This document shows, piece by piece, positions 11,043 through 21,335 of a DNA stretch of 64,000 nt. The stretch's first letter is position 1. The number at the start of each line of letters is the position of its first letter. The notes beneath the pieces were generated by a model. That model searched no databases and was not told where the DNA came from. It was given only the letters and a program-made list of their open reading frames with translations. Position numbers and translations under genes: made by a program. Source of the stretch: Triatoma infestans (lineage: Eukaryota; Arthropoda; Insecta; Hemiptera; Reduviidae); contig JAAEAF010000613.1 of NCBI GenBank assembly GCA_011037195.1, forward strand, positions 62,001 through 126,000, given 5' to 3'.

Positions 11043-12401
11043 TGTAATCATCCATAAAATGGAAGAAGAAATGAGAAAACAAGTGTTTCGAGAATGTAAA
11101 AAAAGGAGAATAATAGGTGATAAAATTTTGTTTTGATGTGTTTTAAAAAGTTCAAAAAAGTCATAAATAAATAAATAAAAATTATTTGTTATTTTGGAAG
11201 AGAAAAAGTCAAAATGGTGGAATCGGATTAATGTTGCCAATAGGAAAAGTTGAATGAATTTTGGGTGAAAGGAAATTAGATAAATGTCGCCATAGTTGAG
11301 AAAGTTTAAAGTGAAAGCATATTGAAAATCATTCAGTGCACTTAATTCTCGTACGAAATGTTGATACATTAGAATTAGTAGATCTGTTATTAGGTTACAG
11401 CCTGACAATTAAATTATTATACTTGTTAAAGTTGTGATTTAAGTTATAATACATGGTTGGGTTCGCAATGCTGGATAACATCTATGATTTCATCCGTCCT
11501 AGCATGCTTCATTTTGATGGTTCCAATGGGTGTCAGATTCATAACCATCGTTATGGTATAGTTACACAAACTTGATAACTATACTCTGATTTTTAGGTTT
11601 CCGCGGCCATTTTCATGAAAAACACTGAGTTTCCGCGTTGAGATTGTGTCAATGGTTTGCTAAAAACTAACGTTTTGCCCATGTTGTAATGACGTCTTAA
11701 GGGTCATTACAACTTGAAAGCCAACAAGGCTTTGAACTTTGGTAGAGGGGTTAAAACTGTGGCATGAGGGCAGTGGGATGGGAGACTTAGATGTCGTCAC
11801 CCGCCAACCAACTGTAGGCAAGGAAGAGAAAATTAAGCCCCGCCCAATAATCATGGTGATCAAGAAGACAGTCAAGAGGGCGGAGGAAGGAACCACGCCT
11901 ATTCTCTACCAAGGTTCATTGCCTTACTGGCTTTCAAGGCACAACAACCCTGAGGAAGCTCATTGCAACATGGACGAAACATTGGTTTTTAGCAAACCGG
12001 AAACTGAAGTGTTTTTCAAATATACTCAGATCTTGGATGAGAAGCAGAACCCAGTCAGAACCATCAAGTGAAGCATTCTATGGCGGATAAAAATCATAGA
12101 ACTGTTTGGAATTACTTTTAGCAGCAGATTTGTTTAGTATCTAAAGTCCCGTAGTTAAGATAGTACTATCAACGCAGTATTAAATAATTTTCTTAAATGT
12201 TAGTATTAGGTGTAGTGTAGGGTATTCGTTTTGAATTTATAATCAATCTTTTTTCCTAGTTCTTAGTTGGTACATGAATGTTAATGTTTAAATATTTCAA
12301 AAAATATATCAATTATGTTCCTGACTTTTTTTTATCATGATTTTGTTCTTTAAGCACTCATCAACAAAAAGAACGAAACAAGAGGCAAAACCTTTAGAAA
12401 T
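11043..12401. other. E7-E8 interval
   Basis: A family B arm, then at 11700-12070 a GC-richer segment with a 110-residue open reading that has no known domain; probably old transposon DNA. Confidence 0.5.
11455..11600. repeat. repeat family B, single arm
   Basis: TTGGGTTCGCAATGCTGGAT and GTCCTAGCATGCTTCATTTT match the openings at 15.0 and 26.0 kb. Only one arm is present. Confidence 0.65.
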
Positions 12402-12413
12402 AACAGAAAATGT

Positions 12414-12639
12414 GCTTAAGTGGTTAGCGTACTGGACTTCCACGCGGAGGACCCGGGTTCAAGTCCAGCTGTATTACCCTTAGATCTTTTCTTCCTAGGA
12501 GCCTCTACAGTTCACTGTCCGGTGATGGACAGTGTTGTCTGTAACGAGAGAAACTGTCCGGAGGCCGGAAGTGCACTGAGAAGGATCCGGGCGCCAATGA
12601 CCATAGATCTTGACACGCCTTAAATTAAAAAAAAAACAA
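12414..12639 (+). mobile_element. tRNA-derived SINE, full length with target duplication
   Basis: Starts with an A-box-like TTAAGTGGTTAGCGTACTGG and a B box GGGTTCAAGTCC. The body contains CCTAGGAGCCTCTACAG and GGTGATGGACAGTGTTGTCT and ends in an A-rich tail. A 12-bp direct repeat AACAGAAAATGT flanks it (12402-12413 and 12640-12651), proving retroposition. The body recurs in several places in the window. The insertion lies just upstream of E8. Confidence 0.9.
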
Positions 12640-12762
12640 AACAGAAAATGTTATACATATAAAATTCATTATTCATCATTTTACCTGTATGTGGTGAATT
12701 ACACATTTCTGATTTCACCAATTTCATTGCATCATATTACATTAGTAGTATTTTGCTTGCAG

Positions 12763-12989
12763 ATGTCCGATTTTCTTGTACTTGTGGGAAGACCTACAAA
12801 CACAAGGCTGGACTTTATAATCATCGCAGATTTGAATGTGGAAAAGAACCAAACTTCAAATGTCCACGGTGTCCATATAAAGCCAAACGGAAGAGTACAT
12901 TAATTTCTCACATCGGTGTGAAACATTATATGGACACTGATTTGTTTCCCAATCTTGATTCATTGCCTGATTTGTGGAAAAAATGTTAA
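12763..12989 (+). CDS. lola: lola-type terminal zinc-finger exon E8 (C-x-C class, conserved acidic tail)
   Basis: Encodes 75 residues after TTGCTTGCAG. Finger 1 is C6-x-C8-x12-H21-x4-C26 and finger 2 is C34-x2-C37-x12-H50-x4-H55, joined by GKEPNFK. The 20-residue tail includes LFPNLDSLPDL and ends in Cys; the same tail is kept in E12, so it is probably under selection rather than a filler. A full-length SINE ends about 110 bases upstream, close to where branch-site and polypyrimidine signals lie. The stop is TAA at 12987-12989, with AATAAA at 13253-13258. Longer ATG-started readings in other frames here are overlaps without fingers. Confidence 0.88.
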
Positions 12990-14627
12990 GTTTTATTTTG
13001 CCAAGAAATATTCCTTTTTTTCTAGTTATGTTTTTGCAGTTATATGAAGCCAATGGATTGTTGTTTTATTGTGGAATTTATGTGAAAAATTTAAAAAACA
13101 AAAAAAATGCGAAGTTAATCATGTTTGGGCAACTTCTTTTTGGCTTTATGATTCTTCACTATAAAGGCAAGTTGTCTTAAATCTAAGTTTTCAGACTAAA
13201 TGTTTTGAAACAATGTCCTTATATAATGAATCATTTTAGGTTCTTATTCGTTAATAAAATAAGCTGTTTTTCTAGCGATCACTATATTCTAGGCGGAGAT
13301 GATGGGCAGTATCTAACTATATACACTACTATATATGTATTATTCATACAATAAAAAATCATAGCTTTGACCGGTCTTCAAACTCGAACCTAATCAAGCT
13401 TAAACAATATTTCTATAAAATATTCAGCAAAATTCTAGCTTCAGCATGCTTTGATTGAAATTTTAATATTTTTATCATGATATATTTATATAGTTTTTAA
13501 TTGTTCACTCCGTACGGAACTAAGCAAACTTTTTTCCAAGTGCTGAAGAGTTTTCTCCCAATGTAAACACTCAAGATCTAACTTTCACAGGCACTTTTAT
13601 AGTTTAAATTTATATGGAATGATAAAGATTTCTAAAAGGCAATTTCTTCCGTCGTTAAACTTTTCGCTAATAGAAGAAGCAGCTTTGGTCGCTTTTGTGG
13701 TTGGTTCTTAGTCTATGAATAACCAGGGACAGCCCCGCTCTTAGGTCGGGCAATCCTTTAGGGGCGCGATTTTGGCTGTACGTGTGAGAAAAATATTGAT
13801 GTGTTCAATAAGCAATTAATAGAAAATTCACATATCGATTCTTTCAGTGTTCAGCGTATTTATATTGTTTATGTGTAAAAGCTAAAAATATTTACACTAT
13901 TACTAAAAAATTAACGGAGAATCTGTAAAGAGCGATGCTTGAACTTGTTTGAACACGGATATAATTCTCTGAACAGAATAGAATTAGCACGCGAGCAGAC
14001 TGCTGCTTCAGCTTGTGTTTGAACATGCGTAGACTTGCTAAAAATATATATGTATATTCTTAAGAGGCGGCAATTTGTCTTTTGTCAGGGCGACGTAACC
14101 GGTAGAGCGGGCGCTGCCTAGGGATTTACAATAGAGTTACTTACTTTTATTGCACTCTTATTTTTATGACTAGTTACTGGTATTTCAGTTATTACTATTA
14201 CATAAGAGTCCCAATAATCCTACTTACTTGGCTATCTTTTATTTCATATAACTTTTAAATTTGTGATATCTACAAAATTGAGATTATTTTTACTTTCTCT
14301 TATTTTTTTTATAAAATGAACATTTTTTTGTATTTTTTATATTGTAAGGCAGAAAAAAAATAAGCTGCCGATCAAATAAAGATTTTGTTTTTTAAATATT
14401 CTAATTGAATATCTATTTATTAAATACTAAGGATTTTTTTAGGTAAAAGAGACTTTACTCTCTGGCATATCTCTAAATGTTTTTTTTTCTCTCAGTTAAA
14501 TATATCAATGTTTTCATTATTTCATGTCATCATTAAATGAATATTATATTTTTTATTTTCTGTATAAAATATTTATGAATTTATTTTTCTTAATGTTAGG
14601 TACTTTCTCCATCTTAATATTGGAATG

Positions 14628-14955
14628 TAGCTCGTGCGTAGCTTAGTGATCAGCGCTGGGTTTGATTCCTGTAGGGATTCTAAGGAATTGACCCAACCTC
14701 TTGAGTAAATATGGGAAGCAATAGTGACCTAATAGCGAATACCGGAATTTATCTCGGAAATGCTGTCCAATCGCCACTCCCCTATTAAACATCGCCGACT
14801 GAGGCTTGGACTTAATGGCGCGTTGCGTTCTATGTTTGGTTTAGCCAGGACAATTGGCCATTTGGCGAAGGGCCTTAGCCCTTCATGGATTGCTGCGGCA
14901 AGAGTTTGGTTTAATATAGCAAACCAAAACTCCTCTTTGCTGGAAAATCTAGATT
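14628..14955 (+). mobile_element. second tRNA-like SINE family (GC-richer)
   Basis: Pol III-like boxes CGTAGCTTAGTGATCAGCGC and GGGTTTGATTCC start a 330-base GC-richer segment with a distinct body (TCGCCACTCCCCTATTAAAC, GGCCATTTGGCGAAGGGCC). A short open reading over it has no recognisable domain. Only one copy is seen in the window. Confidence 0.6.
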
Positions 14956-14999
14956 TCTAAATATAAACAGCCATTTAAAAAAATGTATTGAATATATGG

Positions 15000-15345
15000 A
15001 TCTGTCCGCAATGCTGGATAACATCTGGTATTTTAGCTTCGTAAAATGCATATTTCTTTTATTCCTGATCGATTACGGATTTTCATCCATCGTCAGAGTA
15101 AATTTATCAAGTTCGTGTAGAGAGTTCACTTCAACGCAATGTTTCTGTTATACTCGACATTTGCTGACTTGTTGATTGTGCACTAACATAAGTTCGACCT
15201 CCCACACATACAGTCAACAAGCCAACAACTATCGAGGTAACAGAAACATTGAGTTGAAGTGAACTCTCTACACGTATTTAATAAATTTGCTCTGACGATG
15301 GAGGAAATCCCAATCCGGTCAGGAATAATAGGAATATGCATGCTT
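15000..15345. repeat. foldback repeat family B, two arms
   Basis: The left part (ATCCATCGTCAGAGTAAATT, GTAGAGAGTTCACTTCAACG) is mirrored on the right (GAAGTGAACTCTCTACACGT, then GCTCTGACGATGGAGGAAAT). This makes a hairpin of roughly 130-base arms. Confidence 0.8.
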
Positions 15346-16193
15346 CGACGGATTTCTATTATTTTAATTTCTTCAAATAATGTAAATTATTTTAGTTATT
15401 TCGCTGTAGATTATGTGATTCATTTCTTAAAAGTGAAATAGGTTCAGTAAATACGTTTTTTTTTTGTTTCTGAAGTTTTACTTTTGTATTGCAGAAAAAC
15501 CATTTTATTATACACAGTGTGCATGCTATCTTATAAATAATCAAAAATATTTATTTTATTTATTGAACTTTGTAAATATTAGTAATTTACAATTTTTTTT
15601 TTCTTTTGAGAAATTGTATTTTAAACAGAGACAATCTGAAATGTGAGTTATTAGTTTCACATATTTATGAATCTAAAAGCCCTATGATAATCAAAAAATA
15701 TCATTCTTCCTTTAAATATCATTTAACCATATAAAAATGTAATATATAAATAAATTTATTGTAGAATCAAAGACTTTTCAGTCCTATCCTCTTGATATAA
15801 ACAGGTTGATAATTTGATCTTTATTTTCTTGTATTAAATAGTATTTAGTATAACCGAAATAAAAATAGTATTTTTATCATGCGTTGAATGTTTAAATAGA
15901 ATCCTTTTTCACACTTTAATTATTACAAATAAAAAAAAAGTTACACAAACTTGTGCAGTTTATAATATTGATTAGTAAATTTTTTTTTTTATTCACAGTA
16001 TAGCCCAGTATATGCCAATAAATAATGAGAGTGAAATCTCTTGTAAAAAGCGCCGTAAATCGCCGATTAGGCAATCAAGTTTGCTTTCTTTATCCGATGA
16101 TTAACTTTGCTTCTTTGATCAACATTATTTTGGATTTTTTTTTTTTTTTTTTTAAATCCAATTTTGCCAATATAATTTTCTTTTAAATTTCAG

Positions 16194-16378
16194 ATGCAAG
16201 ATATGTTTGTCAATGTGGAAAATCTTATAGATACAAGGCTAATCTTAATAGACATCTTAAATTTGAATGTTGCAAGGAACCAAAGTTTGAATGCACTAAA
16301 TGTCCTTATAAAGCTAAACAGAAAAGCAATTTGAACAGTCATATCGCTCTCAGGCACTTTAAACCTACCGGAATATAA
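16194..16378 (+). CDS. lola: lola-type terminal zinc-finger exon E9 (C-x-C class; left copy of a tandem duplication)
   Basis: Encodes 61 residues starting DARYVCQCGKSYRYK. Finger 1 is C6-x-C8-x12-H21-x4-C26, followed by a second cysteine (ECCKEP), and finger 2 is C34-x2-C37-x12-H50-x4-H55. The stop is TAA at 16376-16378. The exon, its upstream 35 bases and roughly 300 bases downstream recur around E10 at an offset of 598. The differences inside the exon are few (for example Ala to Lys in finger 1, and NSHIAL against ASHFAV). I see no AATAAA before E10. Confidence 0.87.
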
Positions 16379-16549
16379 ATTTTAAGAATTCACTATTTAA
16401 TTTATATTATTAGGTTTTTATAGTTACTTTTTACTTTCTCTTATTTTTAAAAGTAAATTATATTACAAAAATAATCACTAGTACTTTTTAGCCCGAAATT
16501 AATATCTGCAGATTATTCCTGTTCTCCTATATTTGACTAATTTCTTTTT

Positions 16550-16567
16550 TCTCTCTCTCTCTCTCTT
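16550..16567 (+). repeat. CT microsatellite
   Basis: A short CT run within the left copy of the E9/E10 duplication, absent at the matching place in the right copy. Confidence 0.85.
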
Positions 16568-16791
16568 ATTTAAGTTTTGAGATAACAAATTGATTGTGGC
16601 AATTTTAAGTTCACCTTAATTATTCTTGTTTTCACACATCTAGACACAGTGGGCAAAGTGTTTTTAAAACAAATTTACCAACTTCATCTGCATTATTTGT
16701 TTTACTTTCTACTCATTTAAGGCAAATTTTATGTGTCTTTTTTTTCCAATTTATTCCAATTTTGCCAATATGATTTTCTTTTAAATTTCAG

Positions 16792-16976
16792 ATGGAAGAT
16801 ATGTGTGTCAATGTGGAAAATCTTATAGATACAAGAAAAATCTTAATAGACACCTTAAATTTGAATGTTGCAAGGAACCAAAGTTTGAATGTACTAAATG
16901 CCCTTATAAAGCTAAACAGAAAAGCAATTTGGCCAGTCATTTTGCCGTCAGGCATTTTAAACCTAGTGGAATATAA
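16792..16976 (+). CDS. lola: lola-type terminal zinc-finger exon E10 (C-x-C class; right copy of a tandem duplication)
   Basis: Encodes 61 residues starting DGRYVCQCGKSYRYK, nearly the same as E9. Finger residues are C6, C8, H21, C26 and C34, C37, H50, H55. The ATG formed at the exon start (16792) opens a long overlapping reading in the wrong frame, without fingers; the correct frame begins with the two-base overhang AT. The stop TAA at 16974-16976 is followed by AATAAA at 17266-17271. In the left copy this last position has lost the signal, so E9 transcripts may depend on this one. Confidence 0.86.
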
Positions 16977-17599
16977 ATTTTAAGAATTCACTATTTAATT
17001 TATATTATTAGGTTTATTTATACAGTAACTTTTTTTAAAAGTAAATGGTATTTAAAGAAGAACCACTTTTAATATTTTGTAGCCCGACAATGATATATGC
17101 AAATTATCCCTGTGCTCCTATTTTAATACTACTAGTGTTTTTGTACTTCTTAAGTTTTGTGATATCAATTGCTGGTGCTAAACTTAAGTATAGTTAATTA
17201 TTCTAGTTTCCACATATCTAGAACAGTGATCAGTGCTGTTTAAAACACAGTCTACAAACTTCACCAATAAAAGTCGGAATGCATTCGGTCGTTTTTGATA
17301 ACAATAATAGATAACTTATTGTTATGCAATTTGTCATAATACTTCACTCGTAAGTATTTTTAACACTTCAATTAATGAAGTAGAAAATAATTATTAATAT
17401 CAAAATTTTATGTTTTCAAATCATTGAATCATTTTCAGACATTTGCTTCATTATACTTCCTACAGTGCAGGTACGTTAGAAAGAAAAGAAAATAATAAAT
17501 AGACCAGTATTTTGAAAACTTTTTTAAATTGGTTGAGAGATTTTTATACTTAACATTTTACTTAACTTTTATACTTAACACTTTTTTTAAGTTAACATC

Positions 17600-17865
17600 C
17601 TCTCATTTTGACGACATCTACCAGTTCGGACGTTCGCCCACTATCGAATATCTTGATCGTGTCGAGTGTAAGGTCTTCGACTAACATAATGTAAATCAAG
17701 GAATAATATTCAAACCCACTAGCATAAATTAAAATCAATATACTGTCCTGCAGTTACTGCTGCATTATGCTAATCGACAATCTCATGTGTTCTTATAAGA
17801 CACCCTGGAGATGGGCCAAGTCGAAAACCGGTTGATAACACAAATTGAAGCAGGCTATCTTGGAA
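17600..17865. repeat. degraded family A foldback
   Basis: CAGTTCGGACGTTCGCCCAC and, later, GATGGGCCAAGTCGAAAACC with GAAGCAGGCTATCTTGGAAA recall family A arms. Confidence 0.55.
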
Positions 17866-18184
17866 AAAATTAATGATATTTTTATAATATTATATTGTAA
17901 AAATCTGGTGTGATGCACTCACATGACTTACTCTAAAACCTATTTCGTAAAAGCGCACTTCCCGTTAATCTATTTTCTTCAAATATGGAATTCTATCAAT
18001 GCTTCTAATGTTGTTAATATTATGAAGGAGGTAAAACCCCATATTTTTCTGAAGTGGTACTTTAAAGGAAAGCATAGCGCTACAGTTCTTCAAGAACCCC
18101 ATAAAAATCATTTTTCCCAGAGAAATGTTTCAGATAAAAGTGATAGGTATTTACGTGAATAGATAGTATGCACAAATGTAAAAC

Positions 18185-18800
18185 AATAGTTACATTTGTC
18201 CTTTGTTAATGAAAAAAACAAACAAAATGTTGGTTGGCCCTAGCTAACAGATAGCATACGAAGTTTAAAGAAAATCGTTGGAGCCTTTTTTTAAAAAAAC
18301 ACGATAAACTGAAAAAAAAAATTAGTAATGTCGCACTTCCGGTTGACTGATTTCGTCCAAAATCTTGTTGTCTGAAGCGGTGGTAGTATAATAAGCGGAA
18401 TACCAATTTTGAGCTTCCTGCGACTTTTCATTTTTTAGATATTCTGTTGACACATACACATACAAAATTTTTACTTTCTCTTACTCCTAGCAAAGGAAGT
18501 ATTGCGATCGTGTCAGATTTTAAAAATTGAGTTGTCACCGGAAATACATGTTTTGGGTTCCCCTAAATACGTAAAAAAATATTTTTAATGAATGGTCAGT
18601 GTATGTGTTAACAGATATCTCAAAAAAAAAGTAAATTTCTTGATTTCATTTTATTAAATTAAGAGAAAACTGTGTGAGTGTTGACACCAGATTTTTTTTT
18701 TAATTCAAGGGAGCTCCGAAACATGTATTTCCGGTGACAACTCAGTTTCGAAAATCTGGCACGATGGCAATACTTCCTCTTATTAGGAGCAAGAGAATGA
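18185..18800. repeat. repeat family C, inverted arrangement
   Basis: TACTTTCTCTTACTCCTAGC with AATTGAGTTGTCACCGGAAA (about 18470-18545) faces its complement ATTTCCGGTGACAACTCAGT (18725-18755), ending TTAGGAGCAAGAGAATGATC. A foldback of about 330 bases with related sequence to its left. Confidence 0.75.
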
Positions 18801-18913
18801 TCTAGAATAGGTGCTCTGGTCATTTCATATTTTATTTATAATAAATTTCTTGTTCCCTTTAGGTTGTTTATTATAGGAATCATAATAATTTTTCTTTGCA
18901 ATCTTTGTTTCAG

Positions 18914-19104
18914 ATCAACGATTCATTTGTTCCTGTGGCAAGTCTTATAAACACAAACCTAATCTGTATAATCATCGCAAATTTGAATGTGGCAAGGAGC
19001 CAAAATTCCAGTGTCCTATTTGTCCTTACAAAGCTAAACGGAAATTCACATTGAATAATCACATAGGACTTAAACATATCAACGATAATGCAATTTTAGG
19101 CTAG
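18914..19104 (+). CDS. lola: lola-type terminal zinc-finger exon E11 (C-x-C class, paralogue of E7)
   Basis: Encodes 63 residues after GCAATCTTTGTTTCAG. Finger 1 is C6-x-C8-x12-H21-x4-C26, with GKSYKHKPNLYNH exactly as in E7. The linker is GKEPKFQ and finger 2 is C34-x2-C37-x12-H50-x4-H55, with the shared LNNHI. The tail is shorter than in E7 (INDNAILG). The stop is TAG at 19102-19104 and AATAAA follows at 19120-19125. The dead exon psi1 starts only 110 bases further on. It is the first exon of the right-hand cassette copy. Confidence 0.87.
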
Positions 19105-19213
19105 ATGCTATGTTTAAAAAATAAATTGTAAACATTATCAATTTAAATATTTTAGTATTTTTAGAAAAATTCTTTAAAATAGGTTATGTACAATGTCAAC
19201 TTACAATTTTTAG

Positions 19214-19380
19214 GTCAATATTACTGTGCGGGGGGAAGATCGTTCAAGTACAAATATGATCTAGACCAAGATGTGAGGTACGAATGGGGTCAGAAACGTA
19301 AATGCAAATATCCATCTGTGCTTTATAAAGCAAAAGAAATCTTGATTACAGGACATTATATAAAAATATTTGTTAATTGA
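19214..19380 (+). pseudogene. psi1: zinc-finger exon with an open frame but lost zinc ligands
   Basis: The acceptor TTTTTAG, phase-1 overhang GT and an open frame to TGA at 19378-19380 are all kept, yet the fold should be dead. Compared with E6, the second cysteine of finger 1 is Gly (YCAGGRSF), the zinc-binding His is Asp (DQDVRYE), the last cysteine is Trp, and in finger 2 the second cysteine position reads Val (YPSVLYKAK). Several residues are deleted before the last His. The pattern fits relaxed selection on an E6-like copy. A neutral 55-residue tail, or a tail with a new role, cannot be excluded because no stop or frameshift has occurred. Confidence 0.75.
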
Positions 19381-19450
19381 TTTATTATAAAGTGTATGAT
19401 TATTTTTTTATCCATTAAATCATATTACATTATTAATATTTTGCTTACAG

Positions 19451-19677
19451 ATGTACGATATTTCTGTTCTTGTGGTAAGAGCTACAAACATAGGGGTGCT
19501 CTTTATAATCATCGCAGATTTGAATGTGGAAAAGAACCCAACTTCAAGTGTCCACGATGTCCTTATAAAGCCAAACGGAAGAGTTCATTAGTTTCTCACT
19601 TCGGTTTGAAACATTATTTGGACTCTACCCTTTTCCCCAATTCTGATTCATTGCCCGAATTGTTGAACAAATGTTAG
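19451..19677 (+). CDS. lola: lola-type terminal zinc-finger exon E12 (C-x-C class, paralogue of E8)
   Basis: Encodes 75 residues after TTGCTTACAG. Fingers are C6-x-C8-x12-H21-x4-C26 and C34-x2-C37-x12-H50-x4-H55. About 32 intronic bases before the acceptor nearly match those before E8. The 20-residue tail (YLDSTLFPNSDSLPELLNKC) keeps LFPN, DSLP and the final Cys of E8. Within finger 1, His-Arg-Gly-Ala replaces the His-Lys-Ala-Gly of E8, so recognition-helix residues differ while the tail is kept. The stop is TAG at 19675-19677, with AATAAA at 19871-19876. Confidence 0.88.
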
Positions 19678-20450
19678 GTGTATTTTTAGACCAAAATATA
19701 TATAGGTATTTTATTTTTTATTTCTCTTACAGCTGCAGAGAGAATATATTATTTCAAACAAAGTGGTGATTATCATAATGCATTTCATTGGAGTTTATGT
19801 GAAATTACTATTAATAACTTAGCATTTTTGAATCTGTAAATATTGCGCTTTTCTGTACATAGTGTCTGTAAATAAAAACAATTTCATTAATTGTCAGATA
19901 GAGTTTTCCCTTTATTTCCCTTCCTATCAAATATGGATCAAGTTTTTTCTGATCTTCATGAAATAAAGTTTATGAAATTTATATTCTAATTACTCTCTAC
20001 TTGAACATTGTCAAAATTGCAGTCAACCCCAGCAAAGATGTACTTATACAATAAAGAAAAGTTTATTTTATAGTTGATTTTGTTTGGCAGCTTTTCTTCT
20101 TTCCGTGTTTTGTACTTGTTCGCTATTTAGAGATAAATTATATATTATTTTTGAATTGATTGAAGTAACATCTGTGTTATCGCCAATATCAATGTTCTTT
20201 CTTAATTTTATAATATTATTCACATTCACAAAACACCCTGTACTATATAGAAATTTCTCACAAGCAATGAGTGAAACTCTGATTGAACCGAAGAATTTAC
20301 TTGCCATTCTTGACATTGATTGATTTTTCATCTGAGTTTGTGCTTTTGGTTAGCATTCATTCAATTGATTTGGAATTTCATTTCATTTAAAATAATTAAT
20401 TATGCATTTTTTTTTTTTATTTTGCCAATATAATTTTCTTTTAATTTCAG
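19678..20450. other. E12-E13 interval
   Basis: The 3' flank of E12; overlapping readings on both strands near 20080-20330 lack domains. Confidence 0.55.
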
Positions 20451-20635
20451 ATCGATTATTTTTCTGCCAGTGTGGAAAATCTTACAGATACAAGGCAAAT
20501 CTTAATAGACATCGTAAATTTGAATGTTATAAGGAGCCAAAATTCGAATGCTCTAAATGCCCTTATAAAGCCAAACAGAAGAGCACTCTGAACAGTCATA
20601 TTGCTTTCAAGCATTCTAATTTTAGTGGAATGTAA
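20451..20635 (+). CDS. lola: lola-type terminal zinc-finger exon E13 (C-x-C class, relative of E9/E10)
   Basis: Encodes 61 residues. The 30 bases before the acceptor (TTTTGCCAATATAATTTTCT then a T-rich run) match those before E9 and E10. Finger 1 is C6-x-C8-x12-H21-x4-C26, where ECYKEP replaces the ECCKEP of E9/E10; finger 2 is C34-x2-C37-x12-H50-x4-H55. The short tail SNFSGM parallels FKPTGI of E9. The stop is TAA at 20633-20635. It is the final exon of the right-hand cassette copy; the later E9/E10 split happened only in the left copy. Confidence 0.87.
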
Positions 20636-21335
20636 ATTGCAATGATTTCAAAATTTAATATTTATTTATTTTTCGCAGTTTTTTTTTTTGTATCTTGAAG
20701 AAACTTGTATTAATTCAAATGAATATTATACTATACTCTTCTGACTTCATTTGTGCATATCTTATTCTAAGATTGTTTAGAAAAAGTTGATATATTAGAT
20801 TTTAATATACAGACTCTTTTATTCTTTATTAATTAAGATAATTTTCGTTTTCAAATCCTGGAAACTGCAAATAGTAATACAACTGTTCGCAAGCTTTAGA
20901 GTTTGTGAAATCTTGGAAGATTTTTGAAACGATGCAAAAGAAAAAGAAGTTCAAATAAGTTGAATTATTCCTCGCGAAACATTATCCAGTATTTGTTCCA
21001 TATCAAGACGTTCAAAAAGTAGAAATTTAACACTATTTAAGACATGAATTTTTTCAGGAAGATAGACATCTTTTTTTAAGGTTTTTGGTCCTACTCAGTT
21101 ATGTATTTTGACAATTTTTCTCTACTGAATAAACTTAAGTCCAATATTTCTGATTACGATCACTAGTGACATCAAAAATTAGATTTTCTTCCAGTTTTAA
21201 AGCACTATTTGTTTCAACCAAGGTATTTATGTTATTAATCAGTATCATTTATTTTTGAAATCATGTAGAATCTTGGTATTACCGTTATTTTAATTTTTCA
21301 ATATTTTGAACTAATACAAACAAATTGAATTTCAG
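20636..21335. other. E13-E14 interval
   Basis: Nothing recognised. Confidence 0.6.

Larger units (their letters stand above)
12990..16150. other. E8-E9 interval
   Basis: Holds the second SINE family and family B foldback. A GC-richer patch (13690-14120) is not recognised. Confidence 0.55.
16150..17275. repeat. recent tandem duplication carrying E9 and E10
   Basis: Copy 1 runs from about 16155 to 16690 and copy 2 from about 16753 to 17265, offset 598 bases. Exon and near flanks are almost identical; the outer 3' flanks have drifted but still align (TTTTTAGCCCG against TTTGTAGCCCG, then CCTGTTCTCCTAT against CCTGTGCTCCTAT). Confidence 0.85.
17276..18913. other. E10-E11 interval
   Basis: Mostly degraded family A and C repeats; an open reading at 17923 shows no domain. 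Confidence 0.55.

Noticed and set aside
11739..12071. 110-residue open reading in GC-richer DNA
   Set aside because: No recognisable motif and overlapping reading on the other strand; likely transposon-derived DNA.
12414..12500. Functional tRNA gene
   Set aside because: A and B boxes are present, but the cloverleaf is not complete and the unit has a SINE body, A-tail and target duplication.
12610..12903. 97-residue open reading crossing the E8 acceptor
   Set aside because: No domain; it overlaps the SINE tail, intron and E8 in another frame.
14760..14960. 66-residue open reading
   Set aside because: Lies wholly inside a tRNA-like SINE.
15464..15646. TQCACYL phrase after TTGCAG considered as a dead finger
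   Set aside because: Only a few residues resemble a knuckle; there is no linker or second finger.
16792..16983. 63-residue ATG-started open reading over E10
   Set aside because: It is the wrong frame of a zinc-finger exon; the +2 frame gives both fingers and matches E9.
17923..18162. 79-residue open reading
   Set aside because: Sits in degraded repeats; no motif.
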